A stretch of DNA of 64,000 bases from Hydrogenophaga pseudoflava. GTDB lineage: Bacteria; Pseudomonadota; Gammaproteobacteria; Burkholderiales; Burkholderiaceae_C. Where the stretch lies: contig NZ_JAVHJP010000007.1 in NCBI RefSeq assembly GCF_031020795.1, positions 62,001 to 126,000 of the forward strand. Direction: 5' to 3'. Below the pieces are notes generated by a model. It had not been told where the DNA came from. It ran no database searches and saw nothing but the letters and a program-made list of their open reading frames with translations. Positions 46,842 through 54,466 of this stretch are shown here, one piece after another. Within the stretch, counting starts at the first letter, position 1, and each line of letters opens with the position of its first letter. Made by a program: the position numbers and the translations under genes.

Positions 46842-47033
46842 GTCCCTTGGCCATGATCGGAGGTGGCGAGGCCGTGATCGCGGCCCCTGCTGTCAAGCGG
46901 TGGCGAGAAGGATGGAACGCGCGCGGATCCGGCTTGCGCCGTCACAGGGCCTTGGATAGATTCCACTTATGCAAAAAGCCCACAAGGTGTGTTCGTGCAT
47001 GCCTTCCGGGTGTTGTTCCCACAGGAGACACGC

Positions 47034-47252
47034 ATGAGCAAGCCCCAACCCGAATCCCGCGGCCGTCTGAGCCGCCGCACCCTGTTTGCGGGCGCCGGCA
47101 CCGCCGGTGCGCTGGCCGCGGCGGCCAGTCTGCTGCCCGCCGCGCCGGACACCACCGAACCCGAGGCTGCTGCCCGGCCCACCCCCGAGCGGGGCGGCGG
47201 CTACACCCTGAGCGATCACGTCCAGCAGTACTACAAGACCACCCGGATCTGA
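47034..47252 (+). CDS. formate dehydrogenase region Tat-target small protein
   Basis: This is a 72-residue protein with a twin-arginine signal (RGRLSRRTLFAGAGTAG, about residues 9-25) followed by a short hydrophilic tail ending GGYTLSDHVQQYYKTTRI. It matches the small family repeatedly found just ahead of fdhA (formate dehydrogenase region Tat target). The role is unknown; it may be exported with, or assist export of, the dehydrogenase. AGGAGA lies 5 nt before the ATG. It is the first gene after the sigma-54 promoter and 17 nt before fdhA. Confidence 0.85.
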   Translation: MSKPQPESRGRLSRRTLFAGAGTAGALAAAASLLPAAPDTTEPEAAARPTPERGGGYTLSDHVQQYYKTTRI

Positions 47253-47269
47253 CCCCGAGGAGCCCCACG

Positions 47270-50230
47270 ATGTTGCTCACCAAAAAATCCCCGGGCGCGG
47301 CCGCCGCTGGCCGCAGCCACGCCTTTGTTCACAGCCTGCAGCGCGGCCTGGCCTCGGCGCTGCCCACCATGGACCGCCGGGCCTTCCTGCGCCGTTCGGG
47401 TCTGGGCGTGGGCGTCGGCATCGCCGCCACGCAGCTGACCCTGGTCAAGAAGGCCAAGGCCGCCTCGGGCGGCTCCATCGATGGCACCGGCAAGATCGAA
47501 GTCCGCCGCACGGTCTGCACCCACTGCTCGGTGGGCTGCGCGACCGACGCCATCGTCGAGAACGGCGTCTGGGTGCGTCAGGAGCCGGTGTTCGATTCCC
47601 CCATCAACCTGGGGTCGCACTGCGCCAAGGGCGCGGCCCTGCGCGAACACGGCCACGGCGAGTACCGCCTGCGCTATCCGATGAAGCTGGTCAACGGCAA
47701 GTACCAGAAGATCAGCTGGGACCAGGCGCTGGACGAGATCACCGCCAAGATGAAGGCGCTCAAGCAGGTCAGCGGCCCCGACTCGGTGTATTTCATCGGC
47801 TCGTCCAAGCACAACAACGAACAGGCCTACCTGTTGCGCAAGTTCGTGAGCTTCTGGGGCAGCAACAACTGCGACCACCAGGCACGCATCTGCCACTCCA
47901 CCACGGTGGCCGGTGTCGCGAACACCTGGGGCTATGGTGCGATGACCAACTCGTACAACGACATGCAGAACAGCAAGTGCGCGTTGTACATCGGCTCCAA
48001 CGCCGCCGAGGCGCACCCGGTGTCGATGCTGCACATGCTGCACGCCAAGGAGAATGGCTGCAAGATGATCGTGGTGGACCCGCGCTTCACCCGCACCGCG
48101 GCCAAGGCCGACGAGTACGTGCGCATCCGCTCGGGCACCGACATCCCGTTCCTGTTCGGCCTGCTGCACCACATCTTCAAGAACGGCTGGGAAGACAAGA
48201 AGTACATCAACGACCGCGTCTATGGCATGGACAAGGTGCGTGAAGAAGTGCTGGCCAAGTGGACGCCTGCGGCCGTGGAAGAGGCCTGCGGTGTCAAGGA
48301 AGAGCAGATGGCCAAGGTGGCCAAGATGCTGGCCGAGGCCAAGCCCGCCACCATCGTCTGGTGCATGGGCCAGACGCAGCACACCATTGGCAACGCCATG
48401 GTGCGCGCCTCCTGCATCCTGCAGCTGGCGCTGGGCAACGTGGGCAAGAGCGGTGGCGGCACCAACATCTTCCGCGGCCACGACAACGTGCAGGGCGCCA
48501 CCGATGTGGGCCCCAACCCCGACTCGCTGCCGGGCTACTACGGCCTGGCCGCGGGTTCGTGGAAGCACTTCGCGGCCACCTGGGGCGTGGACTACGACTG
48601 GATCAAGGCCCAGTACGCCGAGGGCATGATGGAGAAGCCCGGCATCACGGTGTCCCGCTGGATCGACGGTGTGCTGGAGAAGAACGAGCTGATCGACCAG
48701 GGCCCCAACCTGCGCGGCGTGTTCTTCTGGGGCCATGCGCCCAACTCGCAGACCCGTGGTCTGGAGATGAAGCGCGCGATGGACAAGCTGGACCTGCTGG
48801 TCGTGGTCGACCCGTATCCGTCGGCCACCGCGGCCATGGCGGCCATGCCTGGCAAGCCCGAAGACCTGAATCCCGACCGCGCGGTCTACCTGCTGCCGGC
48901 CGCCACGCAGTTCGAGACCAGCGGCTCGTGCACCGCGTCCAACCGCTCCATCCAGTGGCGCGAGAAGGTGATCGAGCCGCTGTGGGAGAGCCGCACCGAC
49001 CACATGATCATGTACCAGTTCGCGCAGAAGCTGGGCTTCGACAAGGAACTGGTCAAGAACTACAAGATGCAGCAGGTCAAGGGCATGGACGAGCCCGTGC
49101 CCGAGGACATCCTGCGCGAGATCAACAAGTCGGTCTGGACCATTGGCTACACCGGCCAGAGCCCCGAGCGCCTGAAGGCCCACATGCGCAACATGGGTGC
49201 CTTCGACGTGAAGACGCTCAAGTGCAAGGGCAAGGTGGTGGACAAGGAAACTGGCTACGACATGTCCGGCGACTACTTCGGTCTGCCCTGGCCCTGCTAC
49301 GGCACGGCCGAGATCAAGCACCCGGGTTCGCCCAACCTGTACGACACCTCCAAGCACGTGATGGACGGCGGCGGCAATTTCCGCGCGAACTTCGGTGTGG
49401 AGAAGGACGGCGTGAGCCTGCTGGCCGAGGACGGCTCGCACTCGCTGGGCGCCGAGATCACCACCGGCTACCCCGAGTTCGACCACCTGCTGCTCAAGAA
49501 GCTGGGCTGGTGGGACGACCTGAGCGACGCCGAGAAGGCCAAGGCCGAAGGCAAGAACTGGAAGACCGACCCGACCGGCGCCATCATCCGCGTGGCCATG
49601 GCCCACGGCTGCCACCCGTTCGGCAATGCCAAGGCCCGCGCCATCGTCTGGAACTTCCCCGACGGCATCCCGCAGCACCGCGAGCCGATCTACGGCATCC
49701 GCCCCGACCTGGTCGCCAAGTACCCCAGCCACGACGACCAGAAGAACCGCTGGCGCCTGCCCATCCTCTACAAGTCGCTGCAGCAGAAGAACGTGGACGA
49801 GAAGGTCCACGAGAAATTCCCGCTGATCATGACCTCGGGTCGGCTGGTCGAGTACGAGGGCGGCGGCGAAGAGACCCGTTCGAACCCCTGGCTGGCCGAA
49901 CTGCAGCAGGAGATGTTCATCGAGCTCAACCCGGCCGCTGCGGCGGCGCGCGGTATCCGCAACGGCGAGCGTGTCTGGGTCAGCACCCCCACGGGGGCCC
50001 GCCTGAACGTGCAGGCCTTGGTGACGGAGCGGGTGGACGAGCACACGGTGTTCATGCCTTTCCACTTCTCGGGTCGCTGGCAGGGCGAGGACATGAAGGC
50101 CTATTACCCGTCCGGCGCCCTGCCGGTGGTGCGTGGTGAGGCCATCAACACCTCGACCACCTACGGTTACGACATCGTGACCATGATGCAAGAAACCAAG
50201 ACGACGGTCTGCAACGTCGAGAAAGCATAA
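47270..50230 (+). CDS. fdhA: formate dehydrogenase catalytic (molybdopterin) subunit
   Basis: This is a 986-residue periplasmic molybdoenzyme subunit that oxidises formate to CO2. It has a twin-arginine signal (DRRAFLRRSGLGVG, about residues 35-48), a [4Fe-4S] motif CTHCSVGC with a distant fourth cysteine in SHCAKGAALREHG, and the active-site motif ARICHSTTV with a cysteine ligand to the metal in place of selenocysteine. ENGVWVRQEP, GSNAAEAHPVSM and WCMGQTQHTIGN are typical. The C-terminal MGD-binding domain begins near FPLIMTSGRLVEY. The Tat signal implies a periplasm-facing, membrane-bound enzyme with the downstream subunits. Confidence 0.95.
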   Translation: MLLTKKSPGAAAAGRSHAFVHSLQRGLASALPTMDRRAFLRRSGLGVGVGIAATQLTLVKKAKAASGGSIDGTGKIEVRRTVCTHCSVGCATDAIVENGVWVRQEPVFDSPINLGSHCAKGAALREHGHGEYRLRYPMKLVNGKYQKISWDQALDEITAKMKALKQVSGPDSVYFIGSSKHNNEQAYLLRKFVSFWGSNNCDHQARICHSTTVAGVANTWGYGAMTNSYNDMQNSKCALYIGSNAAEAHPVSMLHMLHAKENGCKMIVVDPRFTRTAAKADEYVRIRSGTDIPFLFGLLHHIFKNGWEDKKYINDRVYGMDKVREEVLAKWTPAAVEEACGVKEEQMAKVAKMLAEAKPATIVWCMGQTQHTIGNAMVRASCILQLALGNVGKSGGGTNIFRGHDNVQGATDVGPNPDSLPGYYGLAAGSWKHFAATWGVDYDWIKAQYAEGMMEKPGITVSRWIDGVLEKNELIDQGPNLRGVFFWGHAPNSQTRGLEMKRAMDKLDLLVVVDPYPSATAAMAAMPGKPEDLNPDRAVYLLPAATQFETSGSCTASNRSIQWREKVIEPLWESRTDHMIMYQFAQKLGFDKELVKNYKMQQVKGMDEPVPEDILREINKSVWTIGYTGQSPERLKAHMRNMGAFDVKTLKCKGKVVDKETGYDMSGDYFGLPWPCYGTAEIKHPGSPNLYDTSKHVMDGGGNFRANFGVEKDGVSLLAEDGSHSLGAEITTGYPEFDHLLLKKLGWWDDLSDAEKAKAEGKNWKTDPTGAIIRVAMAHGCHPFGNAKARAIVWNFPDGIPQHREPIYGIRPDLVAKYPSHDDQKNRWRLPILYKSLQQKNVDEKVHEKFPLIMTSGRLVEYEGGGEETRSNPWLAELQQEMFIELNPAAAAARGIRNGERVWVSTPTGARLNVQALVTERVDEHTVFMPFHFSGRWQGEDMKAYYPSGALPVVRGEAINTSTTYGYDIVTMMQETKTTVCNVEKA

Positions 50231-50241
50231 GGAGACGCGCG

Positions 50242-50847
50242 ATGGCACGAATGAAATTCATCTGTGACGCCGAGCGCTGCATCGAGTGCAACGGCTGCGT
50301 CACCGCCTGCAAGAACGAGCACGAGGTGCCCTGGGGCGTGAACCGCCGCCGTGTGGTCACGCTCAACGACGGCGTGCCCGGCGAGAAGTCGATCTCGGTG
50401 GCCTGCATGCACTGCAGCGACGCGCCGTGCATGGCCGTCTGCCCGGTCAACTGCTTCTACCGCACCGACGAAGGCGTGGTGCTGCACGACAAGGATGTGT
50501 GCATCGGCTGCGGCTACTGCAGCTACGCCTGCCCCTTCGGTGCACCCCAGTTCCCCAGCCAGGGCACCTTCGGTGTGCGCGGCAAGATGGACAAGTGCAC
50601 TTTCTGCGCCGGTGGCCCGGAGGAACACGGCAGCCAGTCCGAGTTCGAGAAGTACGGCCGCAACCGTCTGGCCGAAGGCAAGCTGCCGGCCTGTGCCGAG
50701 CAGTGCTCGACCAAGGCCCTGCTGGCCGGTGACGGTGACGTGGTGGCCGACATCTTCCGCAGCCGCGTGCTGCGCCGTGGCAAGGGCGCCGAAGTCTGGG
50801 GCTGGGGCACGGCCTATGGCACCGCCCAGGGAGGGACCAAGTCGTGA
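50242..50847 (+). CDS. fdhB: formate dehydrogenase iron-sulfur (beta) subunit
   Basis: This is a 201-residue electron-transfer subunit with four [4Fe-4S] cysteine groups: CIECNGCVTACKNEHEVPWG, CMHCSDAPCMAVCP, CIGCGYCSYACPFGAP and CTFC together with a distal CAEQC. It moves electrons from FdhA to the cytochrome b subunit. It lacks the C-terminal membrane helix of E. coli FdnH. It has no signal and should be exported in complex with FdhA through Tat. Its stop overlaps the start of the small lipoprotein gene. Confidence 0.94.
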   Translation: MARMKFICDAERCIECNGCVTACKNEHEVPWGVNRRRVVTLNDGVPGEKSISVACMHCSDAPCMAVCPVNCFYRTDEGVVLHDKDVCIGCGYCSYACPFGAPQFPSQGTFGVRGKMDKCTFCAGGPEEHGSQSEFEKYGRNRLAEGKLPACAEQCSTKALLAGDGDVVADIFRSRVLRRGKGAEVWGWGTAYGTAQGGTKS

Positions 50848-51086
50848 TGCGCAAGACCCTGATGATCTTCGGGCTGGTGGCGACCGCCGCAGCCCTCACC
50901 GCCTGTGGCGAGAAGCCGCAGGAAACCACCCGCGTGCGCCAGGACACCGCGCCCTACACCGGTGTTGGCAAGAGCCAGTACCAGCAGCCGGGCTGGACGG
51001 TGGGCGACAAGGCCAGCTGGGAACAGCAGCTCAAGGCGCGCGCCCAGTACGGCATGAACGACTACACCCGCGTCAGCACCCAGTGA
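50847..51086 (+). CDS. small lipoprotein of the formate dehydrogenase operon
   Basis: This is a 79-residue predicted lipoprotein with signal TLMIFGLVATAAALTAC and lipobox LTAC, followed by a polar mature part with aromatic residues (PGWTVGDKASWEQQLKARAQ). ATG 50847 overlaps the fdhB stop; a GTG directly before it at 50844 is an alternative. I do not know its function. The tight packing between fdhB and the cytochrome b gene suggests a part in assembly or anchoring of the complex. Confidence 0.75.
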   Translation: MRKTLMIFGLVATAAALTACGEKPQETTRVRQDTAPYTGVGKSQYQQPGWTVGDKASWEQQLKARAQYGMNDYTRVSTQ

Positions 51087-51096
51087 GGAACCGCGC

Positions 51097-52305
51097 ATGA
51101 GCCAACCTACCTTCGCACGACTGCGTGGCTGGGGCGTGGCGCTGTCGCTGGCCGGCACGCTGGGCCTGGCCCACGCACAGGCCACCAGCAGCCCCCCGCC
51201 CGACGACCCCGCGCCGCCCGCCGCCCAGGCGGCCCCGGCCGTCGGTGGCGTCAAGAGCGCCAACATTTTCGAGATCGCGCCCGACGCCAGCACCGACCCG
51301 AACTACGCCAGCCAGACCAACGCCCAGCGCAAGCAGGTGCAGCCCGGCAACAACGCGCCCATGTGGCGCGATGTGGGCAAGGGTGTGACCGGCTACAGCA
51401 GCCTGCCGGTGACGCAGGCGCCCGAGGCCGGCAACCTGATCCAGCCCTTCGCGCAGTACCCGGGCTCCCGCCTCACGACTGCAGGCGAGGCCTGGCGCCA
51501 GGTGCGCAACGACTGGCTGATCCCCTACGGCGGCGCGCTGCTGTTCATCGTGCTGCTCACGCTGGCGATCTTCTACAAGACCAAGGGTCCGCTGGGTGGC
51601 CACCTGCCCGACACCGGCCGCAAGATCGAGCGCTTCACCCCGTTCGAACGCGCGGCCCACTGGTCCAACGCCGGGGCCTTCGTTGCGCTGGCGGTCTCGG
51701 GCATCGTGATGGCCTTCGGCAAGTTCTTCCTGCTGCCGGTGATCGGCAGCACGCTGTTCGGCTGGCTGACCTTTGCGCTGAAGAACGTGCACAACTTCGT
51801 GGGCCCGCTGTTCGCGGTGTCGCTGCTGATCATCGTGATCACCTTCATCAAGGACAACATCGCCAACGCGGCCGACTTCGTCTGGCTCAGCAAGGCCGGC
51901 GGCATGCTGGGCGACAAGGAAGTGCCTTCGCACCGCTTCAACGCGGGCGAGAAGGGCCTTTTCTGGTGGGGTGTCACCATTCCCGGCATCGTGGTGGTGG
52001 GCTCGGGCCTGTTCCTGGACAAGCTGCTGCCAGGCATGCTGTACCTGCGTGGCGACATGCAGATCGCCCACATGCTGCACCTGGTGTGCGCGCTGCTGAT
52101 GATGACGCTGATCATGGGCCACATCTACATGGGCACGGTCGGCGTGAAGGGCGCGTATGGCGCCATGAAGACCGGCTACGTGGACGAGGCCTGGGCCAAG
52201 GAGCACCACGAACTCTGGTACGACGACATCAAGGCCGGCAAGATCCCCGCCCAGCGCAGCAAGACCGGCCCGGACGCGCCGCTGCAGGCGCCCGCCAAGG
52301 CCTGA
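51097..52305 (+). CDS. fdhC: formate dehydrogenase cytochrome b (gamma) subunit
   Basis: This is a 402-residue membrane subunit that takes electrons from FdhB to the quinone pool. A cleavable signal (WGVALSLAGTLGLAHAQA) and a proline-rich periplasmic segment are followed by membrane helices at about 145-165, 190-212, 225-255, 285-310 and 330-352. Heme-ligand histidines are plausible in FERAAHWSNAGAF, NVHNFVGPLF and AHMLHLVCALLMMTLIMGHIY (HMLHL and MGHIY). The long N-terminal extension compared with E. coli FdnI is typical of this subfamily. It lies 10 nt after the lipoprotein gene. Confidence 0.92.
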   Translation: MSQPTFARLRGWGVALSLAGTLGLAHAQATSSPPPDDPAPPAAQAAPAVGGVKSANIFEIAPDASTDPNYASQTNAQRKQVQPGNNAPMWRDVGKGVTGYSSLPVTQAPEAGNLIQPFAQYPGSRLTTAGEAWRQVRNDWLIPYGGALLFIVLLTLAIFYKTKGPLGGHLPDTGRKIERFTPFERAAHWSNAGAFVALAVSGIVMAFGKFFLLPVIGSTLFGWLTFALKNVHNFVGPLFAVSLLIIVITFIKDNIANAADFVWLSKAGGMLGDKEVPSHRFNAGEKGLFWWGVTIPGIVVVGSGLFLDKLLPGMLYLRGDMQIAHMLHLVCALLMMTLIMGHIYMGTVGVKGAYGAMKTGYVDEAWAKEHHELWYDDIKAGKIPAQRSKTGPDAPLQAPAKA

Positions 52306-52321
52306 CCTCGAGGACCCTTTC

Positions 52322-52675
52322 ATGAAGAAGACATTCCTGCTGATGGCGCTGGCCGCCGTGTCCACGGCCGCGCTCTCGAAGTTGCCCGCCCCCGTGCTCG
52401 ACGACGCTGCCAAGGCCAAGGCCGAAGAGGCCAAGGCCAAGACCGCGCACACGGGCAAGGTGGACGCCTACAAGCTCTGCCTGTCGATGGACAAGGCGGC
52501 GGCCAACCACCAGAAGACCCTGGCCGCAGCGGGCAAGACCGCCAAGCCGGCGACGGCCACGCCGCCCTGCGCCGATCCCGGTCCCTTCGTCTGGCCAGCT
52601 CCTGCCTCTGCCGCCGCGCCTGCCGCACCGGCGGCGCCCGCACCCACGGCGGTGGCCCCGGCCAAGAAGTCCTGA
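52322..52675 (+). CDS. small secreted lysine/alanine-rich protein
   Basis: This is a 117-residue protein with signal peptide KKTFLLMALAAVSTAALS, an AK/AE-rich helix (about residues 28-45), a short segment with two cysteines (YKLCLSMDKAAANHQ and ATPPCADPGPFVWP) that may form a disulfide, and an alanine/proline-rich tail. I do not recognise a characterised family. It lies 16 nt after the cytochrome b gene and so is probably the last gene of the sigma-54 operon. Confidence 0.65.
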   Translation: MKKTFLLMALAAVSTAALSKLPAPVLDDAAKAKAEEAKAKTAHTGKVDAYKLCLSMDKAAANHQKTLAAAGKTAKPATATPPCADPGPFVWPAPASAAAPAAPAAPAPTAVAPAKKS

Positions 52676-52714
52676 GGGCTGCGGCCGCCTGTGCGGCGGC
52701 GTATCCTTGACCGC

Positions 52715-53593
52715 ATGAACCTGGCCGATCTGCCCCACGCCGTTGCCCCCGACCCCGCTGCTGTCCAGCGGCCGCGCCTGACCCAGGCCCGCGCCGACCT
52801 CACCCGCGAGGTGTCGGTGGTGGATGAGTCCGGCCAGACGCGCGCCATCCGCATTCCGGCCGAGCGCGACCTCACGGTCTACGTCGACAAGCGCGAGCTG
52901 GTCACGCTCATGACCCTGGGCGCCCATCCCGAATGGCTGGTGCTGGGCTACCTGCTCAACCAGCGGCTGGTGGGTGGCGTGCACGACATCGAGTCCATCA
53001 CCGTGGACTGGGACGTGGGCGCGGCGGCGGTGGTGACGCGCGCCGGCATCGACCGCATCGAGGAGCGCACCGCACGCCGCGTGGTCACCACCGGCTGTGG
53101 CCAGGGCAGTGTGTTCGGCGGCCTGATGGACGATGTGGACCGCATCGTGCTGCCGCCGCAGGCCACGCTGCGTCAGTCGCAGCTGTACGACATCGTCAAC
53201 ACCATCCGCCTGCACGACAGCACCTACAAGACCGCCGGTTCGGTGCATGCCTGCGCCCTGTTCGTCAACGAAGACCTGCAGCTGTTCGTGGAAGACGTGG
53301 GCCGCCACAACGCGGTGGACACCATCGCGGGCTGGATGGCCCTGCAGCGGCCGCTGCCTGCGGGCGAAAAGGTGTTCTACACCACCGGCCGGCTGACCAG
53401 CGAGATGGTCATCAAGTCGGCCCAGATGGGCGTGCCGGTGGTGATCTCGCGCAGCGGCATCACCGAAATGGGGCTGCACGTGGCCCAGCGCGTGGGGCTG
53501 TGCGCCGTGGGCCGGGCCACGCACCGGCGCTTCCTGTGCTTCTCGCACCCGCAGCGCATCGTCTTCGACGACCCGCCACCCCCCGCCGCATAA
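52715..53593 (+). CDS. fdhD: formate dehydrogenase sulfurtransferase FdhD
   Basis: FdhD transfers sulfur to the molybdenum cofactor of formate dehydrogenase, which is needed for activity. The 292-residue protein has the family segments [62 protein letters not shown] and [11 protein letters not shown]. The usual CxxC motif is here [10 protein letters not shown], so the first cysteine (the persulfide carrier) is kept while the second is glycine. A TATCCT box ends 7 nt before ATG 52715, so it may have its own leaderless transcript. A GTG at 52691 is an alternative start. Confidence 0.9.
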   Translation: MNLADLPHAVAPDPAAVQRPRLTQARADLTREVSVVDESGQTRAIRIPAERDLTVYVDKRELVTLMTLGAHPEWLVLGYLLNQRLVGGVHDIESITVDWDVGAAAVVTRAGIDRIEERTARRVVTTGCGQGSVFGGLMDDVDRIVLPPQATLRQSQLYDIVNTIRLHDSTYKTAGSVHACALFVNEDLQLFVEDVGRHNAVDTIAGWMALQRPLPAGEKVFYTTGRLTSEMVIKSAQMGVPVVISRSGITEMGLHVAQRVGLCAVGRATHRRFLCFSHPQRIVFDDPPPPAA

Positions 53594-53605
53594 ACTTGCG
53601 GCAGC

Positions 53606-53638
53606 GCCAGCCCCCGGGCGGCTGGCCGTTCATTTTTT
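53606..53638 (+). terminator. probable terminator after fdhD
   Basis: GCCAGCC and GGCTGGC form a 7-bp stem around a 7-nt loop; a six-T tract follows six bases later. It would close the formate dehydrogenase block, 14 nt before upp. Confidence 0.5.
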
Positions 53639-53651
53639 CGAGTCCCCGTTC

Positions 53652-54284
53652 ATGAGCCGCGACGTTCACATCATCGATCACCCCCTGGTCCAGCACAAAC
53701 TCACGCTGATGCGCAAGAAGGACACCAGCACCAAGAGCTTCCGCGAGCTGGTGCACGAGCTGTCCGCGCTGCTGGCCTACGAACTCACGCGCGACATGCC
53801 GATGCAGGAGGTGGAGATCGAGACCCCGCTGGAGAAGACGACGTCCCGCGTCATCGATGGCAAGAAGATCGTGCTGGCGTCCATCCTGCGCGCAGGGAAC
53901 GGCTTTCTGGACGGCATGCTGCAGGTGATCCCCGGCGCGCGCGTGGGCCACATCGGCCTGTACCGGGACCCCGCTACGCTCCAGGCGGTGGAGTACTACT
54001 TCAAGATGCCCAGCGGCATGGAAGAGCGCGACGTGATCGTGCTGGACCCCATGCTGGCCACCGGCAACTCGGCCGTGGCCGCGGTGGACCGGCTCAAGGC
54101 GACCAAGCCGCGTTCGATCCGTTTCGTGTGCCTGGTCACCTGCCCGCAGGGCATCAAGACCTTCCACGACGCCCACCCCGACGTGCCGATCTACACCCCG
54201 GCCGTGGACCGCGAACTCAACGACCACGGTTACATCGTGCCGGGGTTGGGCGACGCGGGCGACCGGATCTTCGGCACGAAGTAA
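53652..54284 (+). CDS. upp: uracil phosphoribosyltransferase
   Basis: This enzyme salvages uracil to UMP with PRPP. The 210-residue protein has the PRPP-binding loop [18 protein letters not shown] (about residues 125-142), [29 protein letters not shown] start ([12 protein letters not shown]), [13 protein letters not shown] and the C-terminal uracil-binding [17 protein letters not shown]. It appears monocistronic; no uracil permease is adjacent. Confidence 0.96.
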   Translation: MSRDVHIIDHPLVQHKLTLMRKKDTSTKSFRELVHELSALLAYELTRDMPMQEVEIETPLEKTTSRVIDGKKIVLASILRAGNGFLDGMLQVIPGARVGHIGLYRDPATLQAVEYYFKMPSGMEERDVIVLDPMLATGNSAVAAVDRLKATKPRSIRFVCLVTCPQGIKTFHDAHPDVPIYTPAVDRELNDHGYIVPGLGDAGDRIFGTK

Positions 54285-54290
54285 GACCCA

Positions 54291-54375
54291 CCCCCATCGC
54301 CGGCTCACTGCGTGTAGCCGGCTCCGCCCCTCAAGGGGCAACGCCTGTGGGCCGGCGCAGCCGGACCCACGGCGT
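54291..54375 (+). repeat. diverged copy of the interspersed G+C-rich repeat
   Basis: After upp the sequence GTAGCCGGCTCC, a CCCC-TCAA-GGGG hairpin and GGGCCGGCGCAGCCGGACCCAC keeps the order of parts of copies A-C (C/G-run hairpin followed by a CCGGC-rich hairpin) but is shorter and diverged. The remaining gap up to 54466 contains nothing else notable except TAAGGT 6 nt before the next ATG. Confidence 0.5.
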
Positions 54376-54466
54376 TCTCGAACAAGACACGCGCCCCGGG
54401 TCGGTGCTGAGCGGCTTCAAACCGCAGTGTTCTGCGCGGTTGATGCGGTTGCGGTAAGGTCGCCGG

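Noticed and set aside
46582..46896. N-terminal extension of the response regulator
   Set aside because: The extension is arginine/proline-rich without domain similarity and covers the palindromes and the sigma-54 promoter; the receiver domain starts just after 46581.
47231..50248. 1005-codon minus-strand frame opposite fdhA
   Set aside because: It is the antisense shadow of a confident molybdoenzyme gene; high G+C keeps the frame open and there is no domain or ribosome site.
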